Shown: positions 1 to 5,420, numbered from the stretch's first letter. The stretch is 6,508 bases of DNA from Woeseiaceae bacterium (GCA_022615525.1 JAKEGN010000386.1:1-6508); one strand, 5' to 3'. Notes: generated by a model from the sequence alone, not told the origin. Numbers and translations are program-made.

Positions 1-606
1 CCAGATTGAATTGACCGGAGCGTATCCCTGTTCCTCACGGCGTCGATTCATCGGTGCCTCGTGCAGCAGCAATTGCAGCTCGCCGACCAGGCGGTCGTGT
101 TCGGACGACGAGCCGGCCGCTGGCAGCGTAGCCTCTGGTTCGGTCGAATCCACTCCCTCGGCCGGACAGTCTGCTGTCGCAAACGCACGCTCCGCCAGCA
201 GGTAACCGAAACCGCCGACCAGTGCGAAGCGACGGTCGGTATCGCCGAGTTTTTCCTGCAGGTAAGCGAAAAGTTCCTCCCGCTCGTCGCGGCCCAGCAA
301 AGTCGCGTCCAGCGGGTGCAATCGCAGGTGATCCAGCCTGGCTTCCAGGTACACCGGATCGGCCGCGCTCACCCAGCCGGTCGGTCGCGCCCCCGTCTGC
401 CCCCACCAGCGCAATGCTGCGAGGCCCTGTGCGGGTGTCGGCGCTCCGAGTTCGTCGAGCACTGCGTGGAACGCGTCGTTACCATGAGGGCTGCGCGACC
501 ATACACCGCGGTACATCCAGCGATGCCCATGGAACTGCGCGTCCGCCGCCGCAGCACCCGCCGGAATGACGATTATCGTATGGCGTTCTGGCGGACTCTG
601 ACGCAA
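1..606 (-). CDS. COG4255-type phosphoglycerate-mutase-like conserved protein (C-terminus outside window)
   Basis: The reverse strand is open for 202 codons from a TTG at 606-604 to the window edge, so the C-terminus is missing. The translation carries patterns I associate with the uncharacterised COG4255 family, often labelled cofactor-independent phosphoglycerate mutase or its regulatory protein. These are ADPVYLEARLDHLRLHPL near residues 70-87, a Trp-rich LAALRWWGQTG stretch, and at the cut end NRRREEQGYAPVNSIW, which in relatives continues into a Trp/Gly-rich segment. An acidic, low-complexity segment (about residues 144-165) separates the two conserved parts. No enzymatic residues can be assigned, and the mutase label is by family name only. 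The start is uncertain: TTG is the only usual start upstream of the conserved region, and the first in-frame ATG (about 514-512) would delete conserved N-terminal sequence. It is divergent from the Mth938-domain gene. Family assignment is from memory of conserved motifs, not a search. Confidence 0.75.
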   Translation of the reverse strand, partial: MRQSPPERHTIIVIPAGAAAADAQFHGHRWMYRGVWSRSPHGNDAFHAVLDELGAPTPAQGLAALRWWGQTGARPTGWVSAADPVYLEARLDHLRLHPLDATLLGRDEREELFAYLQEKLGDTDRRFALVGGFGYLLAERAFATADCPAEGVDSTEPEATLPAAGSSSEHDRLVGELQLLLHEAPMNRRREEQGYAPVNSIW

Positions 607-683
607 ACTCGGTACACCCCGGTTTTTTCTATAGTAACTGCCGCAATTCGCAGACGCATCAACACATTCAATCGATTTCGCGC
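607..683. promoter_or_regulatory. Divergent intergenic region with candidate overlapping -10 boxes
   Basis: This 77-bp gap separates two divergent genes, so promoters for both should lie here or just inside. The sequence around 630-637 contains the short palindrome CTATAG, giving TATAGT (630-635) on the plus strand and TACTAT (637-632) on the minus strand. Each resembles a sigma-70 -10 box. Neither has a convincing -35 box at 16-18 bp, and no strong Shine-Dalgarno sequence precedes the ATG at 684. The call rests on gene geometry plus weak boxes. Confidence 0.3.
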
Positions 684-1052
684 ATGAAATTCAGCAGGGA
701 TCAGATATCGGCATTGTCGATCCGGAAGGTTGAGCCCGGGCTGATTCATTTCGGCGACCGGACTTTTGATACGGATGTCTTTGTCAGCGCCGATGGCGTA
801 ATCGGGAGTTTCGACCTGCCGGATCTTGCAAGCCTTCACGAAGTACATCTGCAACCGCTGCTCAGTGGCGACCCGGAACTGATTATTCTCGGTACCGGCT
901 GGCAACCTGTCTTTGCACCGCGTGATCTGGTATTCGCGCTGGCGCGCCGCGGCATAGGACTGGAGACCATGGATACGCCGGCTGCCTGCCGCACCTACAA
1001 CATTCTGCTGAGCGACGCTCGCAGGCTCGCCGCTATCATCAAAATCCGCTGA
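684..1052 (+). CDS. Mth938-like (DUF498, PF04430) domain protein
   Basis: A 122-residue protein made of a single Mth938-like domain. Recognisable elements are the N-terminal EPGLIHFGDRTFDTDVFVSA, the hydrophobic ELIILGTG strand and turn (about residues 65-72), and the C-terminal GIGLETMDTPAACRTYNIL followed by LLSDARRLAAII. These are the hallmarks of the family in Proteobacteria, and the length is typical of stand-alone members. Structures of family members exist, but the biochemical role is not established for the bacterial proteins (some eukaryotic relatives are mitochondrial assembly factors), so no function is assigned. The ATG at 684 gives the normal N-terminus (MKFSRDQI). The gene is divergent from the COG4255-type gene, and downstream sequence soon turns into repeats and an IS remnant, so no operon partner is visible. 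Confidence 0.9.
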   Translation: MKFSRDQISALSIRKVEPGLIHFGDRTFDTDVFVSADGVIGSFDLPDLASLHEVHLQPLLSGDPELIILGTGWQPVFAPRDLVFALARRGIGLETMDTPAACRTYNILLSDARRLAAIIKIR

Positions 1053-1166
1053 CCGCGCGTAAACAATCCTGCGAACCGGGATCGGCACGCCGGCGGAACC
1101 GGCAGGTTGTTGAAAAGGGCGGGACAGCGCTGCAGTCCCATAATTGAGCGCAGGACAGTCACCGCG
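1053..1166. other. Non-coding stretch with two short dyads
   Basis: No gene is supported here. Two small inverted repeats are visible: GCCGG/CCGGC at 1089-1093 and 1099-1103 with a 5-nt loop, and GGGAC/GTCCC at 1121-1125 and 1135-1139 with a 9-nt loop. Neither is followed by a T-run on the plus strand, so they are weak candidates for transcript ends of the Mth938 gene. ORFs crossing this stretch have no recognisable homology and look accidental. Confidence 0.5.
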
Positions 1167-1208
1167 AAAAAGGTGCCGGGTTTATTTAAAAATGTGCCGG
1201 CTTTATTT
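1167..1208. repeat. Two tandem copies of a 21-bp unit
   Basis: Unit 1 (1167-1187) and unit 2 (1188-1208) are directly adjacent and differ at two positions only (1172 G versus 1193 T; 1180 G versus 1201 C). The architecture is five A residues, a G/C-rich core GTGCCGG, then TTTATTT. This A-run, core and TTTATTT layout resembles the short repeats found near REP-associated tyrosine transposases in Gammaproteobacteria. That resemblance is from memory and is an inference. The array lies 15 bp upstream of the long inverted repeat at 1223-1309. Confidence 0.8.
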
Positions 1209-1222
1209 GGCGACCGAGCAGG

Positions 1223-1309
1223 GCACGGCAGCCGGGGGGAGACCCGTGACGGGATGGCTCCCTGCGGTCCGCTTAATTCCCGCCACAGGCCTCCCCCCGA
1301 CTGCCGTGC
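1223..1309. repeat. 32-bp imperfect inverted repeat, large hairpin
   Basis: The left arm (1223-1254, beginning GCACGGCAG) and right arm (1278-1309, ending CTGCCGTGC) are complementary at 28 of 32 positions around a 23-nt loop (1255-1277). Read as plus-strand RNA, the four mismatches are one A-C, one C-A and similar transitions. Depending on the strand these become G-U or A-C pairs, so a folded RNA would be more stable on one strand. The loop contains a mini-dyad GCG/CGC around 1264-1272. It lies inside a degraded mobile region and may be a MITE-like or REP-like remnant, or a structured RNA. Nothing in it identifies a known family. Confidence 0.7.
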
Positions 1310-1350
1310 TGAAACAGCGCGACCAGGGTTTCGGCCGGAGCACGCACTCT

Positions 1351-1946
1351 CCGCCGAATCCACCGGACAAAGCGCTGGTGCTGTGCGTGGATGAGAAGAG
1401 TCAGATCCAGGCACTGGACCGTACCCAGCCGTCGCTGCCGATGCACTACGGCCTGCCCGAGACCCATACTCACGACTATCGTCGCTATGGCACCACCACC
1501 TTGTTTGCCGCACTGGACCTTGCTACCGGTGAAGTTATCGGCAAGCTCAAGCGCCGACACCGAAGTGCCGAGTTCATCAGTTTTCTGCGGCATGTCGATG
1601 CCTCTGTGCCCACCGATCTCGACATCCACATGATCCTGGATAACTACGGCACCCATAAGACACCCAAAGTCAAAAACTGGCTGATGCGCCATCCCCGGTT
1701 CCACTGTCACTTCACACCAACGTACAGTTCCTGGCTCAATCTGGTGGAACGTTTCTTCGCCGCGCTCACCGAGCAGCAACTGCGCAGGGGAACACACCGC
1801 TCAGTACCCGCGCTCGAAAAAGCCATTCGCCAGTATCTTTAGATTTACAATGAAGACCCACATCCTTTCAAATGGACGAAGTCCGCCGATGAGATCGTTG
1901 AATCCGTCAATAGTGTTATTAAACGAATTAATCGGACAGGACACTA
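1351..1946 (+). mobile_element. IS630-family insertion sequence, left-truncated remnant
   Basis: The element is defined by its transposase fragment and a plausible right end. IS630 elements integrate at TA, often within CTAG, and duplicate the TA. Here the sequence GGACAGGACAC runs into CTAG at 1944-1947, immediately after the transposase coding sequence, which fits the expected right boundary. The last ~36 nt carry TAGTGT (1911-1916) inverted against ACACTA (1941-1946). A matching left terminus, which should read as the reverse complement GTGTCCTGTCC, is not present between 1053 and 1356. The left end and the 5' part of the transposase are therefore gone. The exact left junction is uncertain and is placed at the point where homology begins. 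Confidence 0.75.
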
Positions 1947-1947
1947 G
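1357..1947 (+). pseudogene. IS630-family DDE transposase, N-terminally truncated with in-frame amber stop
   Basis: From NPPDKALVLCVDEKSQIQAL (codon 1357) onward the frame matches the IS630 transposase catalytic domain. The first Asp is in CVDEK, the second in MILDNYGTHK, and the Glu is in SSWLNLVERFF, so the DDE triad survives. The N-terminal helix-turn-helix half (roughly 150 residues in full-length relatives) is absent. The open frame back to 1144 encodes nothing recognisable. At 1840-1842 a TAG interrupts the frame, yet the codons after it still read IYNEDPHPFKWTKSADEI, the normal C-terminal motif, and run to a second TAG at 1945-1947. The amber is therefore a point mutation in an otherwise conserved tail. 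Coding direction is convergent with nlpD, and the last 4 nt overlap its stop. It is almost certainly inactive. Confidence 0.9.
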
Positions 1948-2663
1948 CGTGCCGGCAAGTATTGTCGCGGGTTGACCGGTTCGCCGTTTTTCCGGATTTC
2001 GAAATGCAGCCGCGGTTCGCGGCCCGGCCCCTCGCCCATGGTCGCGATCCGTTGTCCCCTGGCGATGGTCTCACCCTCCCGGACCAGCAGCGACGCGTTG
2101 TGGCCGTAGGCGCTGAGGTACGTGTCGTTGTGTTTCAGGATGATGAGTTTGCCGTAACCGATCAGACCGTCGCCTGCGTAGACCACACGCCCCGGTGCCG
2201 CTGCCTGTATCGGATCGCCAAGGCGCCCGCCGATCAGCAGCCCGGTGCCGGTGCCGGGTCGATCGCCGAATTCGACAACGACCTGGCCAGTGACCGGCCA
2301 GACCCAGTTCGGCGGTGGCTGCGTGGGGATGGGTGGTAATTCGCGGCGCGTGTCGTTTTGTGACGGAGTCGTCGACGACGAAGCTGCCGGCGCGGCCGTC
2401 GCGCCTGACATACCCGGAGGTGCAGTCAGCCGGATCACCTGCCCCGGGTAGATGCGCGACGGATCCTCGATGCCGTTCCAGCGAGCCAGCAGGCCGGGAT
2501 CCTTGCCGTATCGCCAGGCGATCGCATACAAGGTCTCGCCGCTGCGCACGACGTGCTCGTCCCTCGGTGTATGGTCCCAACGCGTTTTCGGACCGCAGCC
2601 GCCGAGCAGCAAGCCGGTCGCGGCCAGGATCAGGAACGAAGCGCGCAGTCGGCCACCATTCAT
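1944..2663 (-). CDS. nlpD: NlpD-like outer-membrane lipoprotein, LysM plus degenerate LytM/M23 domain
   Basis: A 239-residue protein. Residues 1-23 form a lipoprotein signal peptide with lipobox LGGC and Cys23 as the lipid-modified residue. A LysM domain (about 37-80: HVVRSGETLYAIAWRYG...RIYPGQVIRL) binds peptidoglycan. A Pro/Ser/Thr-rich linker (81-119) leads to a LytM/M23 domain (120-236) ending GEPVNPRQYLPAR, like E. coli NlpD. The first metal-binding motif is lost (GLLIGG in place of the GxDIxG type), while AYGHN and LHFEI remain. This matches NlpD as a non-catalytic activator of the amidase AmiC in septal peptidoglycan splitting. At 239 residues it is much shorter than E. coli NlpD, mainly in the linker. 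The ATG at 2663 overlaps the TGA of the upstream membrane-protein gene (ATGA), which suggests translational coupling. The stop TAG (1946-1944) coincides with the IS630 boundary. rpoS, the usual downstream neighbour, is not present. Confidence 0.88.
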   Translation of the reverse strand: MNGGRLRASFLILAATGLLLGGCGPKTRWDHTPRDEHVVRSGETLYAIAWRYGKDPGLLARWNGIEDPSRIYPGQVIRLTAPPGMSGATAAPAASSSTTPSQNDTRRELPPIPTQPPPNWVWPVTGQVVVEFGDRPGTGTGLLIGGRLGDPIQAAAPGRVVYAGDGLIGYGKLIILKHNDTYLSAYGHNASLLVREGETIARGQRIATMGEGPGREPRLHFEIRKNGEPVNPRQYLPAR

Positions 2664-3244
2664 TGGCGCAACATGAAATAGGCACCGAGCAGGATTGCGA
2701 GCGCGACCACGGCCCATCCGATGCGCTCGACATGGCGCTGCAAACCGTCCGCCATACGCTCGCCGCCTGCCACGATCAGCCCGGCCACGAAGAAAAAGCG
2801 TGCGCCCCTGCCTATGGCCGATGCAATCACGAAGCCGGGAAAGGTCAGTACTGTCGCACCGGCCGCGATGGTGAAGATCTTGTAAGGAATCGGCGAGAAG
2901 CCCGCGACAAACACCGCCCAGACACCCCACACGGCAAACCATTCCTGTACCCGAACGTAGGTTTCGTAGGAACCGCTCGAGTGCAGCAAGGGTTCTACCG
3001 CCTCGATCAGGAAATAGCCGATGGCGTATCCGGCCATGCCGCCGAGGACGGACGCCACGGTGGTCGTGGTCGCAAAGCGCCAGGCCTTGCTGCGCTCGGC
3101 GAGGCACATGGGCGCGAGCATGACGTCCGGGGGTATCGGAAAAAAAGAGGACTCGGCAAAACTTAAGCCCGCGAGATATCGCTCTGCGTGCGGGTGCGCG
3201 GACCATTTCAGTACGCGCTTGTACAACGGTTCAAACAACCGCAT
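2660..3244 (-). CDS. YqaA-family (DedA/SNARE-associated type) inner-membrane protein
   Basis: A 194-residue hydrophobic protein with family signatures: LAGLSFAESSFFPIPPDVML (24-43), a Gly-rich membrane segment VASVLGGMAGYAIGYF (63-78), VFVAGFSPIPYKIFTIAAGA (111-130), IGRGARFFFVAGL (144-156) and a C-terminal helix (175-192). Four or so membrane segments are expected. The ESSFFPIPPD and FSPIPYK re-entrant-type motifs are shared with DedA proteins, some of which transport polyprenyl-phosphate lipids, but the substrate of this YqaA branch is unknown to me. The start at 3244 (MRLFEPLY) matches the family N-terminus and has an AGGGG element about 10 nt upstream. The in-frame ATG at 3271 would add nine unlikely residues. 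It lies between pcm and nlpD, a common arrangement in Gammaproteobacteria, and overlaps nlpD by 4 nt. Confidence 0.9.
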   Translation of the reverse strand: MRLFEPLYKRVLKWSAHPHAERYLAGLSFAESSFFPIPPDVMLAPMCLAERSKAWRFATTTTVASVLGGMAGYAIGYFLIEAVEPLLHSSGSYETYVRVQEWFAVWGVWAVFVAGFSPIPYKIFTIAAGATVLTFPGFVIASAIGRGARFFFVAGLIVAGGERMADGLQRHVERIGWAVVALAILLGAYFMLRQ

Positions 3245-3317
3245 GTCGGCGCACCCCTGCTGTCCGGCCATCGTGCACGGAGTCGAAGATTATCCAATAT
3301 ATCATTGTTTTATATGA
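3245..3317 (-). promoter_or_regulatory. AT-rich gap between pcm and yqaA-like gene, possible internal promoter
   Basis: This is the only real gap in the surE-pcm-yqaA-nlpD cluster (73 nt). Its pcm-proximal part (about 3285-3317) is strikingly AT-rich compared with the surrounding GC-rich genes. Read on the minus strand it contains GATATATTGGATAATC, giving two candidate -10 boxes (TATATT, GATAAT). No good -35 box stands at the right distance. It could be an internal promoter for yqaA-nlpD or simply an unconstrained spacer. Confidence 0.3.
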
Positions 3318-3983
3318 CTAACTTCCCTTTACCAATGGCACGAAGCTTACCGCACCCAGCGATTCCCTTTGCAGTACGCCATCGTGTTCAGTGACCCGAA
3401 GCAATTCCTGCCGGCCACTCGGTCCGACCGGCATGATCAGCCGGCCGCCCGGTGCCAGCTGATCGAGCAGGCTCGCGGGAATTTCACTCGCCGCGGCGGT
3501 TACGATGATGCCGTCGTATGGCGCATACTTGCGCCAGCCTTCCCAGCCGTCTCCCTGGCGCAGGCGTACATTGTAGATGTCCAGGTCCCTCAGCCTCTGC
3601 CGCGTCTTTTTCAGCAGTTCCGGGATGCGCTCGACCGAGTAGACCTCGCGCACCAGCGGCGCCAGCACGGCCGTCTGGTAACCGCAGCCCGTTCCGATCT
3701 CCAGCACACGCGTACCGGAGAACCCTTCCAGCAGAGCCTCGGTCATGCGCGCCACGATATAGGGCTGGCTGATGGTTTGACCGAGTCCGATCGGCAGCGC
3801 CGTGTCCTCGTACGCACGGCTGGCCAGCGCCTCGTCGACAAACAGGTGGCGGGGCACGTTGCGTATCTGCTCGAGAACTGCGGTCGATCGTATGCCCTGC
3901 TCGCGTAACCTCTGCACCAGCCGGTCACGGGTGCGTGCGGAGGTCATGCCGATGCCCTGGATGCCGCGCTCGTTTCGCATCAT
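3318..3983 (-). CDS. pcm: Protein-L-isoaspartate O-methyltransferase
   Basis: A 221-residue enzyme that methylates L-isoaspartyl residues with S-adenosylmethionine, starting repair of age-damaged proteins in the cytoplasm. Visible motifs are PRHLFVDEALASRAYEDTALPIG (45-67), the substrate-binding QTISQPYIVARM (69-80), the SAM-binding motif VLEIGTGCGYQTAVLA (93-108), SVERI (116-120), GDGWEGW...APYDGIIVTAA (144-164) and the terminal FVPLVKGS. The length is close to the usual ~210. The ATG at 3983 overlaps the surE TGA (ATGA), so translation is probably coupled. Many relatives start at the internal Met13 (codon 3947, MTSARTRDRL), which would give 209 residues, so the first 12 residues are the least certain part. 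It is preceded by surE and followed 73 nt later by the YqaA-like gene. Confidence 0.95.
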   Translation of the reverse strand: MMRNERGIQGIGMTSARTRDRLVQRLREQGIRSTAVLEQIRNVPRHLFVDEALASRAYEDTALPIGLGQTISQPYIVARMTEALLEGFSGTRVLEIGTGCGYQTAVLAPLVREVYSVERIPELLKKTRQRLRDLDIYNVRLRQGDGWEGWRKYAPYDGIIVTAAASEIPASLLDQLAPGGRLIMPVGPSGRQELLRVTEHDGVLQRESLGAVSFVPLVKGS

Positions 3984-4723
3984 GCCTTGAGCCAGCCGGC
4001 AAGTCCCGTGATCGCCTCGTGCCGGGTCAGGTCGACCTTGAGCGGTGTAATCGCAACCGCGCCCGCCTCGAGCGCCGCAAAGTCCGTGCCAGGACCGGCA
4101 TCCTGGCCAGGTCCTGCCGGGCCTATCCAGTAGATGGTCTTGCCCTGCGGATCCTTGGTCTTGATCAGCGGTTCCGACTTGTGGCGGAACCCGAGGCGGG
4201 TAGCCAATATGCCGGTCAATTCCTCGTACGGCCGGTCCGGTACGTTGACGTTCAGCATGATCTCACCCGGCAATTTGTTCGTCTCCAGCCGGCGTACGAG
4301 GTCACATGCGATGCGCGCCGCCGTATCGAAGTGCGTGGCCCGGTTGCCCACCAGCGATACCGCGATGGCCGGCAGGCCGAGAAATCGTCCTTCCATTGCC
4401 GCTGCAACGGTACCCGAATAAATCACATCGTCGCCAAGGTTGGCGCCGTGATTGATACCGGATACGACGATGTCGGGTTCGAAATCGAGATAACCGGACA
4501 GGGCGAGATGCACGCAGTCCGACGGCGTACCGTTGACAAAAAACCGATTCTCCGTGACCCGGTGTATGCGCAGCGGCGAATGCAGGGTCAGCGAGTTGCT
4601 TGCACCGCTGTGATTCCTGTCGGGAGCGACCACCACGATTTCGGCGATAGCGGAAAGTGCCTCGGCAAGGACATTGATACCCCTGGCAAGGTATCCGTCG
4701 TCGTTGCTAACCAGAATCTTCAC
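3980..4723 (-). CDS. surE: 5'/3'-nucleotidase and exopolyphosphatase SurE
   Basis: A 247-residue metal-dependent phosphatase acting on nucleoside monophosphates. E. coli SurE also hydrolyses short polyphosphate and is linked to stationary-phase survival. The sequence starts VKILVSNDDG with the metal-binding Asp8-Asp9 pair. It continues with VVAPDRNHSGASNSLTL (31-47, metal-ligand Ser39), GTPSDCV (65-71), the Asn-bearing PDIVVSGINHGANLGDDVIYSGTVAAAMEG (83-112), YWIGP (198-202) and DAGPGTDFAAL (208-218). The length matches the family (about 250). The start is GTG at 4723, the only codon giving the conserved (M)KILVSNDDG N-terminus. The frame stays open upstream to 4891 but that extension is not conserved. 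It overlaps pcm by 4 nt and is divergent from the Smr-domain gene across 121 nt. All metal-site residues look intact. Confidence 0.96.
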   Translation of the reverse strand: MKILVSNDDGYLARGINVLAEALSAIAEIVVVAPDRNHSGASNSLTLHSPLRIHRVTENRFFVNGTPSDCVHLALSGYLDFEPDIVVSGINHGANLGDDVIYSGTVAAAMEGRFLGLPAIAVSLVGNRATHFDTAARIACDLVRRLETNKLPGEIMLNVNVPDRPYEELTGILATRLGFRHKSEPLIKTKDPQGKTIYWIGPAGPGQDAGPGTDFAALEAGAVAITPLKVDLTRHEAITGLAGWLKA

Positions 4724-4748
4724 TGTATGCGTTCTTTGATCGGGGAAT

Positions 4749-4766
4749 GCCGGCGCTAGCGCCAGC
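4749..4766. promoter_or_regulatory. Palindrome in the surE/smr intergenic region, operator or leader hairpin candidate
   Basis: GGCGCTAGCGCC at 4752-4763 is a perfect 12-bp palindrome, extended by GC pairs at 4749-4750 and 4765-4766 after one mismatch. It sits 16 bp upstream of the smr -35 box and 26 bp upstream of the surE GTG. It could be a binding site for a dimeric regulator or a short hairpin in the surE leader. A second dyad, GGCCC-TGC-GGGCC (4784-4796), overlaps the smr -35 box and spacer. Confidence 0.35.
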
Positions 4767-4781
4767 CCTGCGTGGTTGGAA

Positions 4782-4810
4782 TTGGCCCTGCGGGCCGCGC
4801 TCACTATACT
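4782..4810 (+). promoter_or_regulatory. Sigma-70-type promoter for the Smr-domain gene
   Basis: TTGGCC (4782-4787) and TATACT (4805-4810) are separated by exactly 17 bp, a good fit to a housekeeping promoter. Transcription would begin near 4817, leaving a leader of about 28 nt before the ATG at 4845. The complementary strand of the same segment reads TATAGT (4808-4803), which may serve as the -10 of a divergent surE promoter, although its -35 is poor. This is a visual consensus match only. Confidence 0.55.
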
Positions 4811-4844
4811 CAATGTCCCGCGTCCACCATAGCAACAAATCCCC

Positions 4845-5420
4845 ATGGCGAAAAAGCGTGCCAGCAAAGCAAAGACTGCCGGCGACGACAACGACGATTC
4901 CGGATTCTTCCGGCGGCTGATGGCAGACGCCCGGCCGTTGCGTCAGGAACCACGCGCAACGACGCCGCTCCGCAGCACCGTCCGCGCACGATCGCGCCGT
5001 CAGGATGAGCGCGAGGTATTGCGGGAGAGCCTGACTGATGTTGGCCCGGACGCGGAGATAGGGAGCGGCGAGGGCTTGCGGTTTCAGCGCCCGGTGATCA
5101 GCCGTCGAACCTTTCGCAAGCTTGCCCGGGGGAGATTCAGCGTACAGGCCGAGCTGGACTTGCACGGCATGACGGCGGCGGATGCGGGCATCGCGTTGCG
5201 GGAGTTTGTCAATGAATGCTGCCTGCGAGGCTACCGCTGCGTGCGCATCGTGCACGGCAAGGGCCTCGGTTCCGGGACGCGCGGCCCGGTCCTGAAGCGC
5301 AAGGTCGATGCGACTTTGCGTACCTGGGACCAGGTGCTTGCCTTCGTTTCGGCGCGCCAGGTTGACGGTGGAACCGGGGCGGTCTACGTGCTGCTGGACA
5401 CACGAGTTCGGGGGCAGTGA
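4845..5420 (+). CDS. Smr-domain protein (Smr/MutS2 C-terminal type endonuclease)
   Basis: A 191-residue protein with a basic, low-complexity N-terminus (1-60) and a C-terminal Smr domain (about 103-184). The signatures are AELDLHGMTAADA (102-114; LDxH motif), CVRIVHGKGLGS (132-143; HGKG motif) and VLAFVSARQVDGGTGAVYVLL (164-184). FFRRLMADARPL near residues 21-32 resembles the N-terminal segment of stand-alone Smr proteins such as E. coli SmrA and SmrB. SmrB cleaves mRNA at collided ribosomes, while other Smr domains nick DNA or RNA. Which applies here cannot be decided from sequence, so no symbol is given. The ATG at 4845 follows a good promoter but has no clear Shine-Dalgarno sequence. The final residues RVRGQ and the TGA derive from a repeat (5404-5420), so the native C-terminus has been altered slightly beyond the folded domain. 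Confidence 0.92.
   Translation: MAKKRASKAKTAGDDNDDSGFFRRLMADARPLRQEPRATTPLRSTVRARSRRQDEREVLRESLTDVGPDAEIGSGEGLRFQRPVISRRTFRKLARGRFSVQAELDLHGMTAADAGIALREFVNECCLRGYRCVRIVHGKGLGSGTRGPVLKRKVDATLRTWDQVLAFVSARQVDGGTGAVYVLLDTRVRGQ

Noticed and set aside
573..1088. 171-codon minus-strand frame over the Mth938 gene
   Set aside because: It is antisense to a conserved domain protein and runs through the divergent promoter region, with no family resemblance.
1089..1103. Intrinsic terminator after the Mth938 gene
   Set aside because: The 5-bp GC stem is short and is followed by AGGTTGTTG, with no T-run.
1167..1208. CRISPR array
   Set aside because: Only two directly adjacent 21-bp units with no spacers between them and no cas genes nearby.
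1223..1309. Integron attC site
   Set aside because: An imperfect palindrome is present, but the core-site sequences (GTTRRRY and its complement) are not seen and there is no cassette or integrase.
1144..1356. N-terminal extension of the transposase frame
   Set aside because: It is open but encodes no helix-turn-helix or any IS630-like sequence, and it runs straight through the tandem repeat and hairpin. It was treated as non-coding sequence fused upstream of the fragment.
1273..1797. 174-codon minus-strand frame over the transposase
   Set aside because: It is a mirror of the IS630 coding sequence, and the plus-strand reading carries the DDE motifs.
1840..1842. Amber codon as programmed recoding
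   Set aside because: The transposase also lacks its N-terminal half, so simple decay explains the stop. No recoding signal is evident.
2315..3166. 283-codon open frame on the plus strand opposite nlpD and yqaA
   Set aside because: It covers two well-supported minus-strand genes and gives a low-complexity Arg/Pro/Ala product.
3245..3271. Upstream ATG start for the YqaA-like protein
   Set aside because: The extra nine residues are not family-like, and the ATG at 3244 gives the conserved MRLFEPLY start with a better-placed ribosome binding site.
3935..4759. 274-codon open frame on the plus strand opposite surE
   Set aside because: It lies antisense to surE, whose translation is unmistakable. 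The product is Arg-rich with no recognisable motif, typical of a shadow frame in GC-rich DNA.
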